Numbered from the stretch's first letter, positions 7,126 through 13,749 are shown. The stretch: DNA of 14,525 bases from an uncultured Solobacterium sp. (GCA_905194705.1 CAJJTI010000037.1:1-14525); one strand, 5' to 3'. A program made the numbers and translations. The notes: generated from the letters alone by a model not told the origin.

Positions 7126-8685
7126 ATGAACGCAATACAAAGAGCGTGGAGATATATTACACGTAAACCAACAAAATCAATACTGTTAATTATTACTTTC
7201 TTTGTGATTGGTAATTTAGTTATCTTGGGTTTAGGTATAAGCCAAGCTGCAGATAATGCTAAAGTACTTACAAGAAAGCAAATGAGAGCGGTAGTAAGTT
7301 ATGAAGCAGACTACAATGCTTATTACAAATATATTGATTCATTAACAGATCAAGATGAAATTGATGAAGCGTATAAGCATTACCCAAAGACAGATAAAGA
7401 AACAACATTAAAACTTGCTGCGGATAGTAGAGTAAAAGCGGTAAACTATATGCTTACAAATGCAATGTATTCTGTAGGGTTTGAGAATGTTCCTGTAGGA
7501 AATGAAGATCAAAAGGGAACGTCTTCAATGTGGACAGAAAATGGCGAAGTGGAATATAGAGATCCAAATATTATGGTATATGCAAATATGTATCCTAATA
7601 TGATTGAACTTGAAGAAGGTACTTTCGATGTTGTTGAAGGTAAATTTTACTCACAAGATGATATCGACAACAACAAAAAAGTAGGGCTTGTCACAAAAGA
7701 ACTTGCTGAACAAAATGGTTTTAAAGTTGGTGATACAATTTCAATCACTGGAGCTGGAAATGCATATGATAAACAAATGTATACAGAGGCAGGATTAACA
7801 GAAGAAGATCTTAACTTTACATTTGAAATTATTGGCATTTATACAACAAAAAATGATGTAAATCCTAATGATGAACAGTTCAAATGGATGTCACCATATC
7901 AATCACCTAAAAATATTATTCTTGTTCCATATACAACACTGGATGAATATACAATGACATTACAAATGAAATATATTCAACATTTACAAGAGACTGATCC
8001 AGACACGTATGGAGATTTGAATAGTGAAGATTACAGTTCTGAACCTAGCAAGGTTGTATATTTATTAGATGATCCTCTGAATGTGGACAGTTTTGTAGAA
8101 GATCATGCAGGTGATATTGCACAATATACAATTTTAAATGCGAATAATGAAACATTTAAAAAGTTGGCTAGACCATTAGACACAATGAGTTTCTTTGCAA
8201 ATATTGTTGTTTGGATAGTTGTTGTAAATGCGGTTGTTATTATTTCACTTGTTACAGCGTTAACGCTTAAGACACGTGAATATGAAATTGGTGTATTACT
8301 ATCTCTAGGTGTATCTAAGATTAAAGTTATTGGACAATTATTTGTTGAATTAATTGTTATTGCGGCTGTTGGTTTCTTATTAGCTGCAGGTAGTGGTTCT
8401 TTAATTGCTGGTAAAGTTGGTGATGCCGTACTAGAGTATCAAACAAATACGGAAGCTAAGTATGATACTGAAAGTGATGACATATATTACTGGAGTGATT
8501 CTACAGATTATTTCACTGAAGTTACACAGGATGATTTGTTAAGCCAATACCATGTAAGTGTATCTCTAGGTTTAATATTAGAAATTTACTTAATTGGTAC
8601 AGCAGTAGTATTAATTGCGATAATGGTTCCATCCGCTATGATTATGAGATTGAATCCAAAGCAAATCTTGCTTGAAACTAACTAG
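7126..8685 (+). CDS. FtsX/MacB-type ABC transporter permease
   Basis: A 519-residue permease of the type VII (MacB/LolCE/FtsX) superfamily. TM1 is at about 18-40, followed by a large extracytoplasmic domain (about 41-350) and three more membrane segments at about 353-378, 403-430 and 481-504. The cytoplasmic loop TREYEIGVLLSLGVSKIKV after TM2 is the hallmark coupling motif (REIGxLxALG) of the FtsX domain, and the C-terminus ends in LNPKQILLETN, also typical. Such permeases do not move substrate through a pore; they transmit ATP-driven motion to periplasmic or wall-facing partners, or expel lipids and peptides. An unusual acidic loop of about 45 residues (435-480) separates TM3 and TM4. An AAGGAG site lies 5 bases before the ATG, and the gene starts 15 bases after the PASTA gene ends. 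I infer that the PASTA protein is its extracellular partner. Confidence 0.9.
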   Translation: MNAIQRAWRYITRKPTKSILLIITFFVIGNLVILGLGISQAADNAKVLTRKQMRAVVSYEADYNAYYKYIDSLTDQDEIDEAYKHYPKTDKETTLKLAADSRVKAVNYMLTNAMYSVGFENVPVGNEDQKGTSSMWTENGEVEYRDPNIMVYANMYPNMIELEEGTFDVVEGKFYSQDDIDNNKKVGLVTKELAEQNGFKVGDTISITGAGNAYDKQMYTEAGLTEEDLNFTFEIIGIYTTKNDVNPNDEQFKWMSPYQSPKNIILVPYTTLDEYTMTLQMKYIQHLQETDPDTYGDLNSEDYSSEPSKVVYLLDDPLNVDSFVEDHAGDIAQYTILNANNETFKKLARPLDTMSFFANIVVWIVVVNAVVIISLVTALTLKTREYEIGVLLSLGVSKIKVIGQLFVELIVIAAVGFLLAAGSGSLIAGKVGDAVLEYQTNTEAKYDTESDDIYYWSDSTDYFTEVTQDDLLSQYHVSVSLGLILEIYLIGTAVVLIAIMVPSAMIMRLNPKQILLETN

Positions 8686-8697
8686 GAGGAATACATC

Positions 8698-9372
8698 ATG
8701 GCAGCGATATTAACACTTGAAAATTTAAATTATGGCTACATTGATGGTGGCTATAAAAGAGAAATATTAAAAAATTTATCCTATTCTTTTGAAGAAGGAA
8801 CATTCTATACAATTCTAGGTCCATCAGGTTCTGGTAAGACAACATTATTAAGTATTATGGCAGGACTTGATAAACAAGAATCTGGAAAAGTATATTATGG
8901 TAGCGAAGATGTAGATAAGATGGGATTATATCAATATAGAAGAAATAAAGTTGGTGTAGTATTCCAGTCTTATAACTTGATTACATATTTAACAGGTTTA
9001 GAAAATGTTTTGTTAGCAATGACAGAAACAGATAATAAACTACCAAAGAACCATACAGAATTAGCATATGCCTTGTTAAATATGGTAGGTATTGTTAATA
9101 CTAAAGCTAATCGACTTGTTACTAGACTTTCTGGTGGTGAACAACAACGTATTGCGATTGCTAGGGCAATTGCATCTAACGTCGACTTAATTTTTGCGGA
9201 TGAGCCTACGGGAAATTTAGACTCAGAGACAGAACAAGAGATTATTAAACTATTCCAAATGTTAGCAGATAAGTATGGAAAAACAATAATTGTAGTGACA
9301 CACTCGAATGAAGTTAGTAAACTAAGTGATAGAAGAATTTTATTAAAGAATGGAGTTCTTCAAGATATTTAG
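8698..9372 (+). CDS. ABC transporter ATP-binding protein (LolD/MacB/FtsE type)
   Basis: A 224-residue nucleotide-binding subunit with all motifs intact: Walker A GPSGSGKT (41-48), Q-loop VVFQSYNL with Gln90, signature LSGGEQQR (144-151), Walker B LIFADEP with catalytic Glu169, D-loop GNLD and H-loop His202 in VVTHS. The length and the FADEPTGNLD wording are those of ATPases that pair with FtsX-type permeases. It begins 12 bases after the permease gene behind a perfect AGGAGG site, so the two form one transporter, probably as a permease dimer with two ATPases. It is not FtsE itself by context: no murein hydrolase or cell-division gene is adjacent, and the permease is larger than FtsX with a different topology of extracellular domains. 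Confidence 0.95.
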   Translation: MAAILTLENLNYGYIDGGYKREILKNLSYSFEEGTFYTILGPSGSGKTTLLSIMAGLDKQESGKVYYGSEDVDKMGLYQYRRNKVGVVFQSYNLITYLTGLENVLLAMTETDNKLPKNHTELAYALLNMVGIVNTKANRLVTRLSGGEQQRIAIARAIASNVDLIFADEPTGNLDSETEQEIIKLFQMLADKYGKTIIVVTHSNEVSKLSDRRILLKNGVLQDI

Positions 9373-9384
9373 GAGATTTGACAT

Positions 9385-9873
9385 ATGGATCAAATACAAT
9401 TATTAAAAATTTTAGAAAAAGATCCACGAATTCAAAAGCAGGATTTAGCTGATTTATTAGCTACTGATGTTGAAGAAGTGGAAAAAGAACAAAAAGAATT
9501 AGAAAAAGAACAAGTTATTTGTGGTTATCACACAGTCATTAACTGGGACAAGACAAATATTGATCATTGCAGTGCAATTATTGAAGTAAGTGCAAAACCG
9601 GAAAGAGAAGTTGGTTATGACCGTATTGCAGAAAGAATTGCTGGCTTTCCTGAAGTGACAAACTTATATTTAATGAGTGGTCGCAGTGAATTTATGGTTT
9701 TCATTGAAGGTAGAACAATGCGCGAAGTATCTGACTTTGTTGCACAGAAGCTAGCACCTATTGAAGGTGTTATGTCTACGGTAACTTGTTTCTTGTTAAA
9801 GAACTATAAGGTAGATGGAATCATTCTTGAAGAAGAAAAAACAGAAGATGAAAGGATGATTGTTGAACCATGA
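9385..9873 (+). CDS. Lrp/AsnC-family transcriptional regulator
   Basis: A 162-residue protein with an N-terminal winged helix (about 3-48: LLKILEKDPRIQKQDLADLL) and a RAM ligand-binding and oligomerisation domain (about 62-136: SAIIEVSAKPEREVGYDRIA and GVMSTVTCFLLKNYK). The C-terminal tail is acidic. Family members assemble as octamers or similar and sense amino acids. The gene starts 12 bases after the ABC ATPase gene behind AGGAG, and its stop codon overlaps the start of the aminotransferase by four bases (ATGA), so the two are translationally coupled. Such Lrp-aminotransferase pairs recur in Firmicutes, so it most likely controls this locus in response to an amino acid, though no operator was identified. 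The recognition helix lacks the usual small-residue turn sequence, so the DNA site is hard to predict. Confidence 0.88.
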   Translation: MDQIQLLKILEKDPRIQKQDLADLLATDVEEVEKEQKELEKEQVICGYHTVINWDKTNIDHCSAIIEVSAKPEREVGYDRIAERIAGFPEVTNLYLMSGRSEFMVFIEGRTMREVSDFVAQKLAPIEGVMSTVTCFLLKNYKVDGIILEEEKTEDERMIVEP

Positions 9874-11048
9874 GTGCCGAAGAATTCTTAAATTCAGATG
9901 TTAAAAAGCTCGGCAAGAGTTTACTGTGGGAATTCTTTGATTTAGCATCTAATACCGAAAATGTTATTTCACTAAGTGTTGGTGAACCGGATTTTAAAAC
10001 GCCTTGGCATATTAGCGAAGAAGGTATATATGCAATTGAAAAAGGTAGAACATACTATCCACCAACACGTGGTTTAGAACAATTACGTCGTGGTATTGCT
10101 CGTTATTATAAAAGACGTTTTCAAGTTGGTGGCTATACTAATGAAAATGTATTGGTGACTAATGGTGCAAGTGAATCTATTGATTTAATTTGTAGAGTTG
10201 TACTAGAACCGGGTGATGAGTGCATTATTCTTGATCCAGGATATGTTGCATATGAACCATCTGTTTTAGTGACTGGAGCTACACCTGTTTACTTACAGTT
10301 AGAAGAAAAAAATAGCTTTAAAGTAACAAAGGAAATGCTTGAATCTAAAATAACAGATAAAACAAAGATGATTATTTTAAATTATCCAAGTAATCCTACA
10401 GGTGGAATAATGACATATGAAGATTATGAAGAGATTATTCCGGTTCTAAAAAAACATCATATATTAACTGTATGTGATGAAATTTATCTAGAACTAACTT
10501 ATGGAGAAAAACCAATATCAATGGCTTTGTTTGAAGATTTTAGAGATCAATTAGTTCTCGTAAATGGATTTTCGAAAGCATATTCTATGACGGGTTGGAG
10601 ACTTGGATATATGCTTGCGGATAAAGCAATCATTGAAGCATGTAATGCAATTCACCAATATGGTGCAATGGGAGCGGCTACACCAAGTCAATTTGCTGGT
10701 GTAGAAGCGATATCTGAAGCAAGTGATAAAGATATAGAAGAACATAAACAGTCTTTTGAAGCAAGAAGAAATTTTATTGTTAATCGTTTAAACCGTATGG
10801 GTCTATATACTCCAATGCCTAAAGGTGCATTCTATGTATTCCCTAATATTACTTCTACTGGATTATCTTCTTATGAATTCTGTACAAGATTATTAAAAGA
10901 AGAAAAAGTATGTGTAATACCAGGAACAGCATTTGGGCCAAGTGGTGAAGGACATGTGAGGATTTCTTATGCTTATAGCTTGGAAGAATTAAAGATAGCA
11001 TTAGAAAAAATAGAACAGTTTATCAGCAATTTGAAGGCAAACTCTTAA
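9870..11048 (+). CDS. PLP-dependent aminotransferase, class I/II (AspB/PatA-like)
   Basis: A 392-residue fold-type I aminotransferase of the usual length. Visible residues are Asn175 in NYPSNPTGG, Asp203 in CDEIY binding the PLP ring nitrogen, Tyr206, Lys236 in NGFSKAYSMTGWRLGY forming the Schiff base, Arg244 for the phosphate, and Arg364 in GHVRISYA for the substrate carboxylate. It resembles the Igamma group that includes aspartate, aromatic and N-acetyl-diaminopimelate aminotransferases (PatA). Substrate preference cannot be read from these motifs. It overlaps the Lrp gene by four bases and closes a five-gene operon that opens with envelope genes. A cell-wall precursor role (diaminopimelate, lysine) would fit the context, but that is inference; general amino-acid transamination is as likely. 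The last codons form the 5' arm of the terminator. Confidence 0.92.
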   Translation: MSAEEFLNSDVKKLGKSLLWEFFDLASNTENVISLSVGEPDFKTPWHISEEGIYAIEKGRTYYPPTRGLEQLRRGIARYYKRRFQVGGYTNENVLVTNGASESIDLICRVVLEPGDECIILDPGYVAYEPSVLVTGATPVYLQLEEKNSFKVTKEMLESKITDKTKMIILNYPSNPTGGIMTYEDYEEIIPVLKKHHILTVCDEIYLELTYGEKPISMALFEDFRDQLVLVNGFSKAYSMTGWRLGYMLADKAIIEACNAIHQYGAMGAATPSQFAGVEAISEASDKDIEEHKQSFEARRNFIVNRLNRMGLYTPMPKGAFYVFPNITSTGLSSYEFCTRLLKEEKVCVIPGTAFGPSGEGHVRISYAYSLEELKIALEKIEQFISNLKANS

Positions 11049-11068
11049 TGAGTTTGTTTTTCTTTTTT
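11038..11068 (+). terminator. Terminator overlapping the end of the aminotransferase gene
   Basis: CAAACTC (11038-11044), loop TTAAT, GAGTTTG (11050-11056), then TTTTTCTTTTTT. The stop codon (11046-11048) lies inside the loop, so the left arm is coding sequence. It ends the operon that starts at 5290. Confidence 0.85.
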
Positions 11069-11159
11069 AAAGAAACTAGAAGATTTTCAAACAAATAAAA
11101 AAACATTATGTAAATTGTAAAAAATATCGAATATTACGCCATTTTTAAGCATTTTTTTG

Positions 11160-11188
11160 TTTACAAGAAGGGTAATAACTGATAGAAT
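11160..11188 (+). promoter_or_regulatory. Promoter of the rpsF-ssb-rpsR operon
   Basis: TTTACA (11160-11165), a 17-base spacer and TAGAAT (11183-11188). Transcription would start near 11195, leaving a leader of about 65 bases before rpsF. Confidence 0.75.
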
Positions 11189-11206
11189 CTTTAAGCGAGT
11201 AGAAAA

Positions 11207-11239
11207 TATATTCTGCTCCTTGCCAGTAATGGCCGTATA
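11207..11239 (+). ncRNA. Candidate S6:S18 autoregulatory leader of the rpsF operon
   Basis: The leader contains a GCCA/TGGC hairpin closed by a GTAA (GNRA) tetraloop (11222-11233). A CCG immediately follows on the 3' side, and an outer TATAT/GTATA helix spans an asymmetric internal loop. Many bacteria carry a leader before rpsF in which a helix with an unpaired CCG mimics the S6:S18 site on 16S rRNA and lets the protein complex repress its own operon. Position and the hairpin-plus-CCG arrangement fit. The outer stem is short, so this is a candidate only. Confidence 0.4.
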
Positions 11240-11259
11240 GTCCAAAAGGAGGTGTAGAC

Positions 11260-11568
11260 ATGAGAACATATGAAGTTATGTATATCATCAAAGCTTCTCT
11301 AGAAGAAGAAAAACGTACAGCCCTAATCGAGACAATTTCAGGCATCATCACTAAAGAAGGTGGAAAAATTGTTAAGACTGATGAATGGGGAATGCGTGAT
11401 TTCGCTTATGAAATCGATGATATGACAAAAGGTTACTATGTAGTAACATTATTTGAAGCTGAAAATGAATGCTTAAAAGAATTCGATCGTTTAATGCGTA
11501 TCAATCCTAATGTCGTTCGTTTCATGACAGTTTCAAGAGATGACCTTTCATCAAAGGAGTCTAAGTAA
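11260..11568 (+). CDS. rpsF: 30S ribosomal protein S6
   Basis: A 102-residue protein, slightly longer than the usual 95 or so. It starts MRTYEVMYIIKASLEEE and contains WGMRDFAYEIDDMTKGYYVV and FDRLMRINPNVVRFMTVSRD, all characteristic of S6, a ferredoxin-like fold that pairs with S18 on the platform of the small subunit. A strong AAGGAGGTG site precedes the ATG. The stop codon TAA shares its last base with the ATG of ssb (TAATG), so the two are coupled. It is first in the rpsF-ssb-rpsR operon, behind its own promoter and a possible autoregulatory leader. Confidence 0.97.
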   Translation: MRTYEVMYIIKASLEEEKRTALIETISGIITKEGGKIVKTDEWGMRDFAYEIDDMTKGYYVVTLFEAENECLKEFDRLMRINPNVVRFMTVSRDDLSSKESK

Positions 11569-12047
11569 TGATTAATCGAGTTGTACTTGTAGGAAGACTT
11601 ACACGTGATGTGGAAGTCCGCAAAACAACTAATGGATTATCAGTAGCGTCATTTACTGTTGCGTGCGACCGTAGACAAAGAAGAGATGCTCAAAATCAAC
11701 AATCAGCGGACTTTATCAGTTGTGTTGCTTGGAGACAAACAGCAGATTTCTTAGGGCAATATGCTCGTAAGGGTGCACTAGTAGGCGTAGAAGGAAGAAT
11801 CCAGACACGTAACTACGATGGACAAGATGGTAGAAAGGTTTATGTAACGGAAGTATTATGTGATACTGTTCAGTTATTAGAAAGTAAGTCACAATCACAA
11901 AATCGTGATTATAACAACTCTCAAGTAAGTGACTATCCAATCAACGATACAAATTCTTTCGATACAGCATCTAATGATCCATTTGGTAACAGTGATTTTG
12001 ATACAGGCCCAAGCATGGATATTTCCAGCGATGACCTGCCATTCTAA
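11568..12047 (+). CDS. ssb: Single-stranded DNA-binding protein
   Basis: A 159-residue SSB. The OB-fold covers about residues 1-105 (MINRVVLVGRLTRDVEVRKT, then ISCVAWRQTADFLGQYARKG and VEGRIQTRNYDGQDGRKVY). A flexible Asn/Ser/Asp-rich linker follows, and the conserved acidic tip reads SSDDLPF, through which SSB recruits repair and replication partners. It works as a tetramer coating single-stranded DNA. The gene overlaps rpsF by one base and lies 25 bases before rpsR, the standard order in Firmicutes. Its AAGGAG site sits inside the end of rpsF. Confidence 0.97.
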   Translation: MINRVVLVGRLTRDVEVRKTTNGLSVASFTVACDRRQRRDAQNQQSADFISCVAWRQTADFLGQYARKGALVGVEGRIQTRNYDGQDGRKVYVTEVLCDTVQLLESKSQSQNRDYNNSQVSDYPINDTNSFDTASNDPFGNSDFDTGPSMDISSDDLPF

Positions 12048-12072
12048 TTATTAAAATCAAAAGGAGAATAAC

Positions 12073-12303
12073 ATGGCATTCAGAAAGCAAAGAACTGGTG
12101 GTAAAAAAGTTTGCTATTTTACAAAAAATAATATCACCTATATTGACTATAAAGATGTTGAGCTATTAAAGAAATTTATCTCTCCAAACGGCAAGATTAT
12201 TCCTCGTCGTGTAACAGGGACAAAAGCTAAATATCAACGTGAACTAGCTGTAGCAATTAAGCGTGCACGTCAAATGGCTCTACTTCCATATATAGCTGAC
12301 TAA
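12073..12303 (+). CDS. rpsR: 30S ribosomal protein S18
   Basis: A 76-residue S18 of normal length, with [39 protein letters not shown] and [13 protein letters not shown], all hallmark segments. It binds 16S rRNA as a heterodimer with S6. There is a single cysteine (Cys14), so this is not the zinc-binding four-cysteine form. An AAGGAG site lies 6 bases before the ATG. It closes the operon, with a terminator directly after the stop. Confidence 0.97.
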   Translation: MAFRKQRTGGKKVCYFTKNNITYIDYKDVELLKKFISPNGKIIPRRVTGTKAKYQRELAVAIKRARQMALLPYIAD

Positions 12304-12305
12304 TT

Positions 12306-12328
12306 AAAACCGCGTTATGCGGTTTTTT
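12306..12328 (+). terminator. Terminator of the rpsF-ssb-rpsR operon
   Basis: AAAACCGC, loop GTTAT, GCGGTTTT followed by further T residues, directly after the rpsR stop codon. Confidence 0.9.
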
Positions 12329-12350
12329 AATAGAAGAATATTTGAAATCT

Positions 12351-12384
12351 TGGATAAAAGAAAAATGGCTTGAATAAGCCATTT
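12351..12384 (-). terminator. Terminator of the tRNA-Thr gene
   Basis: On the minus strand AAATGGCTT, loop ATTC, AAGCCATTT, then TTCTTTT. A perfect nine-base-pair stem ends 10 bases after the encoded CCA. Confidence 0.9.
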
Positions 12385-12394
12385 AATGTATCTA

Positions 12395-12469
12395 TGGTGC
12401 CGATGAGAAGAATCGAACTTCCAACCTACGCGTTACGAGTGCGTTGCTCTGCCATTGAGCCACACCGGC
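12395..12469 (-). tRNA. tRNA-Thr, anticodon CGU
   Basis: The minus strand folds as a full tRNA of 75 bases with CCA encoded. The acceptor stem pairs GCCGGTG with CATCGGC (one G-U), and the D stem pairs GCTC with GAGC around a seven-base loop. The anticodon loop is CTCGTAA, with CGT at 12437-12435, and the T arm is GGAAG-TTCGATT-CTTCT. The discriminator is A. The anticodon stem has an A-C mismatch next to the loop (ACGCA against CGCGT). CGU reads ACG, a codon rare in the low-GC genes here but used in the flavoprotein at the left edge. Confidence 0.95.
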
Positions 12470-12482
12470 ATTAACAAAATCT

Positions 12483-12511
12483 ATTATACTTTGACTTGAT
12501 TGTATGAGCAA
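12483..12511 (-). promoter_or_regulatory. Promoter of the tRNA-Thr gene
   Basis: On the minus strand TTGCTC, a 17-base spacer and TATAAT. Transcription would start a few bases before the tRNA 5' end. Confidence 0.78.
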
Positions 12512-12536
12512 ATGATTATTTCTTATACATCAAGTC
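12493..12536. repeat. Inverted repeat enclosing the tRNA-Thr -35 region
   Basis: GACTTGAT-T-GTAT (12493-12505) pairs with ATACATCAAGTC (12525-12536): 12 pairs with one bulged base and a 19-base loop that holds the -35 hexamer of the tRNA promoter. On the plus strand TTTTT follows, so it could also act as a weak terminator. The arms are plain in the sequence; the role is unknown. Confidence 0.6.
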
Positions 12537-12754
12537 TTTTTGTTGCTCTCTTTTTTAATAAATTCCAATTAGACTGCCCAACACTTGATAAGTGTTAAGT
12601 ATACAGTAACTATGTTTGTTCAAGTATGAACCATTTTCAATATAGAAACAGAATACTGGCTGTATCTTAATTTTGTGATAATCTTAATAGCATTAAAAGT
12701 GTGTTCTTCTGATTTACGGTTTAAACTCATAGAAAGAAATGGAGGGTGAACAGT
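12537..12754. other. Intergenic stretch upstream of the decayed binding-protein gene
   Basis: No open frame of useful length lies here on either strand. It contains a perfect palindrome at 12580-12596, a shorter inverted repeat GTTCA-AGTA-TGAAC (12618-12631), and a TGTGATAAT at 12674-12682 that could be an extended -10. The ribosome binding site GGAGGG at 12741-12746 belongs to the pseudogene that follows. It looks like the old promoter region of that gene. Confidence 0.45.
12580..12596. promoter_or_regulatory. Perfect palindrome, possible operator
   Basis: AACACTT-GAT-AAGTGTT, seven perfect pairs around three bases and no T-run after it. It lies about 160 bases upstream of the binding-protein pseudogene and the thioredoxin-like gene. 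It resembles a repressor site more than a hairpin terminator, but no regulator is known to match it. Confidence 0.35.
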
Positions 12755-13103
12755 AGGAAAAAATAATTTATCAGTTTATTAAATGCTGATATGTTGCGAC
12801 CATTAAGTAGATTAATACTTTGTGGATACAATTCAATTGCTTCAAAGAGGAGGCATCAACACTATTATAAATTTTTTATATGTATATAATGAATATGTAA
12901 ATGAAAAAGGAGATTCTGCGGGAATCAAGATTGTGGATGAAACAGATCCTGAAAAGACAGTTATTGCAGCTACTAAATCTGATTCAACAACTTCTTTGAT
13001 TAATGAAGTGAATACAATTCTTGATGAATTAAGAGCAGATGGAACTTTGGCGGAATTATCAAATAAATATTTTGGTTATGATGCAACAAAGCTTCCAGAG
13101 TAA
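12755..13103 (+). pseudogene. Remnant of an amino-acid ABC transporter substrate-binding lipoprotein
   Basis: The C-terminal part (from about 12822) reads VDTIQLLQRGG and ends INEVNTILDELRADGTLAE, SNKYFGYDATKLPE, the usual last helices of a family 3 solute-binding protein, which captures polar amino acids outside the cell. An intact protein needs about 250-280 residues; about 93 remain. Upstream, in another frame, the sequence after GGAGGG reads RKK-stop-FISLLNADML, which looks like a decayed lipoprotein signal (MKKLFISLL type) whose ATG has become AGG at 12755 and whose fourth codon is TAA. So the start codon is lost, a stop has arisen, most of the middle is deleted and the frame has shifted. 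A GTG at 12822 keeps the tail open, but a stop lies three codons upstream and there is no proper ribosome site, so expression is unlikely. The stop codon is only 8 bases before the thioredoxin-like gene. Confidence 0.75.
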
Positions 13104-13111
13104 ACAAAGAT

Positions 13112-13744
13112 ATGAAAAAAATGATTTTAGGAGTATTATCTCTATTTCTGTTAACTGCTTGTACAAGTGGTAGTGGACAAGTGGAAATGACACCTTCAAC
13201 AGAACCAACAAATAACGTAATGACTGATTATGAAAAGGTACCTGAAGATAATGTCTTTTATACAAGTGACAAAGATGGTGTATTAAAACTGTTGGAACAT
13301 GGTACAGGGGTTGTTCTTCTTGGTTTTAAAGAATGTCCATGGTGTCAAGCATATGCACCTTATCTTGATGAAGTGTCAAAAGAATATGATTTAAGAGTAC
13401 TTTATTATGATGTTTTAGAAGACAGAAAAGAAAACACGGAATTTTATCAAACACTGGTGAATATTATGAATGAGCAGGGTGATGATATTACGGGATATGA
13501 CAATGATGGTAACGCACGTATTTATGTACCTCTAGTGATTTATGTGGTAAAGGGAGAGATTGTTGGTTATGACAGTGAAACTAGTCAATTATCAACAGAT
13601 GATATCTCAGTAGAAGATTATTGGACAGAAGATAAAGTTCAGGCATTAAAAGATAAACTTTCTGCATATAGTGAAAAAGTTAAAACAGCACAAGATGAAA
13701 ATAACAGTCAAGGTTGTGATTTGTCTTGTGGTGATAAAAACTAA
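13112..13744 (+). CDS. Thioredoxin-fold lipoprotein with CPWC active site
   Basis: A 210-residue lipoprotein. The signal is MKKMILGVLSLFLLTAC with Cys17, then a Ser/Thr/Pro linker to about residue 45. The thioredoxin-like domain covers about 50-190: VVLLGFKECPWCQAYAPYL carries the CPWC pair (Cys75, Cys78), and Pro140 in IYVPLVIYVV is the likely cis-proline next to the active site. A dithiol-disulfide role outside the membrane follows from the fold; whether it oxidises, isomerises or reduces is not visible. The C-terminus has a second pair of cysteines (202 and 206) in QGCDLSCGDKN, absent from ordinary thioredoxins. No ribosome binding site of normal quality precedes the ATG (only AAAGA). It starts 8 bases after the pseudogene stop and may once have relied on coupling with it. 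The next gene has its own promoter. Confidence 0.85.
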   Translation: MKKMILGVLSLFLLTACTSGSGQVEMTPSTEPTNNVMTDYEKVPEDNVFYTSDKDGVLKLLEHGTGVVLLGFKECPWCQAYAPYLDEVSKEYDLRVLYYDVLEDRKENTEFYQTLVNIMNEQGDDITGYDNDGNARIYVPLVIYVVKGEIVGYDSETSQLSTDDISVEDYWTEDKVQALKDKLSAYSEKVKTAQDENNSQGCDLSCGDKN

Positions 13745-13749
13745 TGATA

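Noticed and set aside
8698..9372. Calling the ATPase and permease FtsE and FtsX
   Set aside because: The permease is larger than FtsX, with a big extracellular domain after TM1 and an unusual loop between TM3 and TM4, and no division gene is nearby.
12395..12536. tRNA-associated integration (att) site
   Set aside because: No integrase gene and no second copy of the tRNA 3' end are present in the window.
12585..12614. Promoter with -35 TTGATA
   Set aside because: No acceptable -10 lies 16-18 bases downstream; the TTGATA is part of the palindrome.
12541..12740. T-box or other amino-acid leader before the binding-protein remnant
   Set aside because: No T-box core sequence, specifier stem or terminator/antiterminator pair was found.
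12822..13103. Small gene starting at GTG 12822
   Set aside because: It is only the tail of a solute-binding protein, with a stop three codons upstream and no credible ribosome site, so it is treated as part of a pseudogene.
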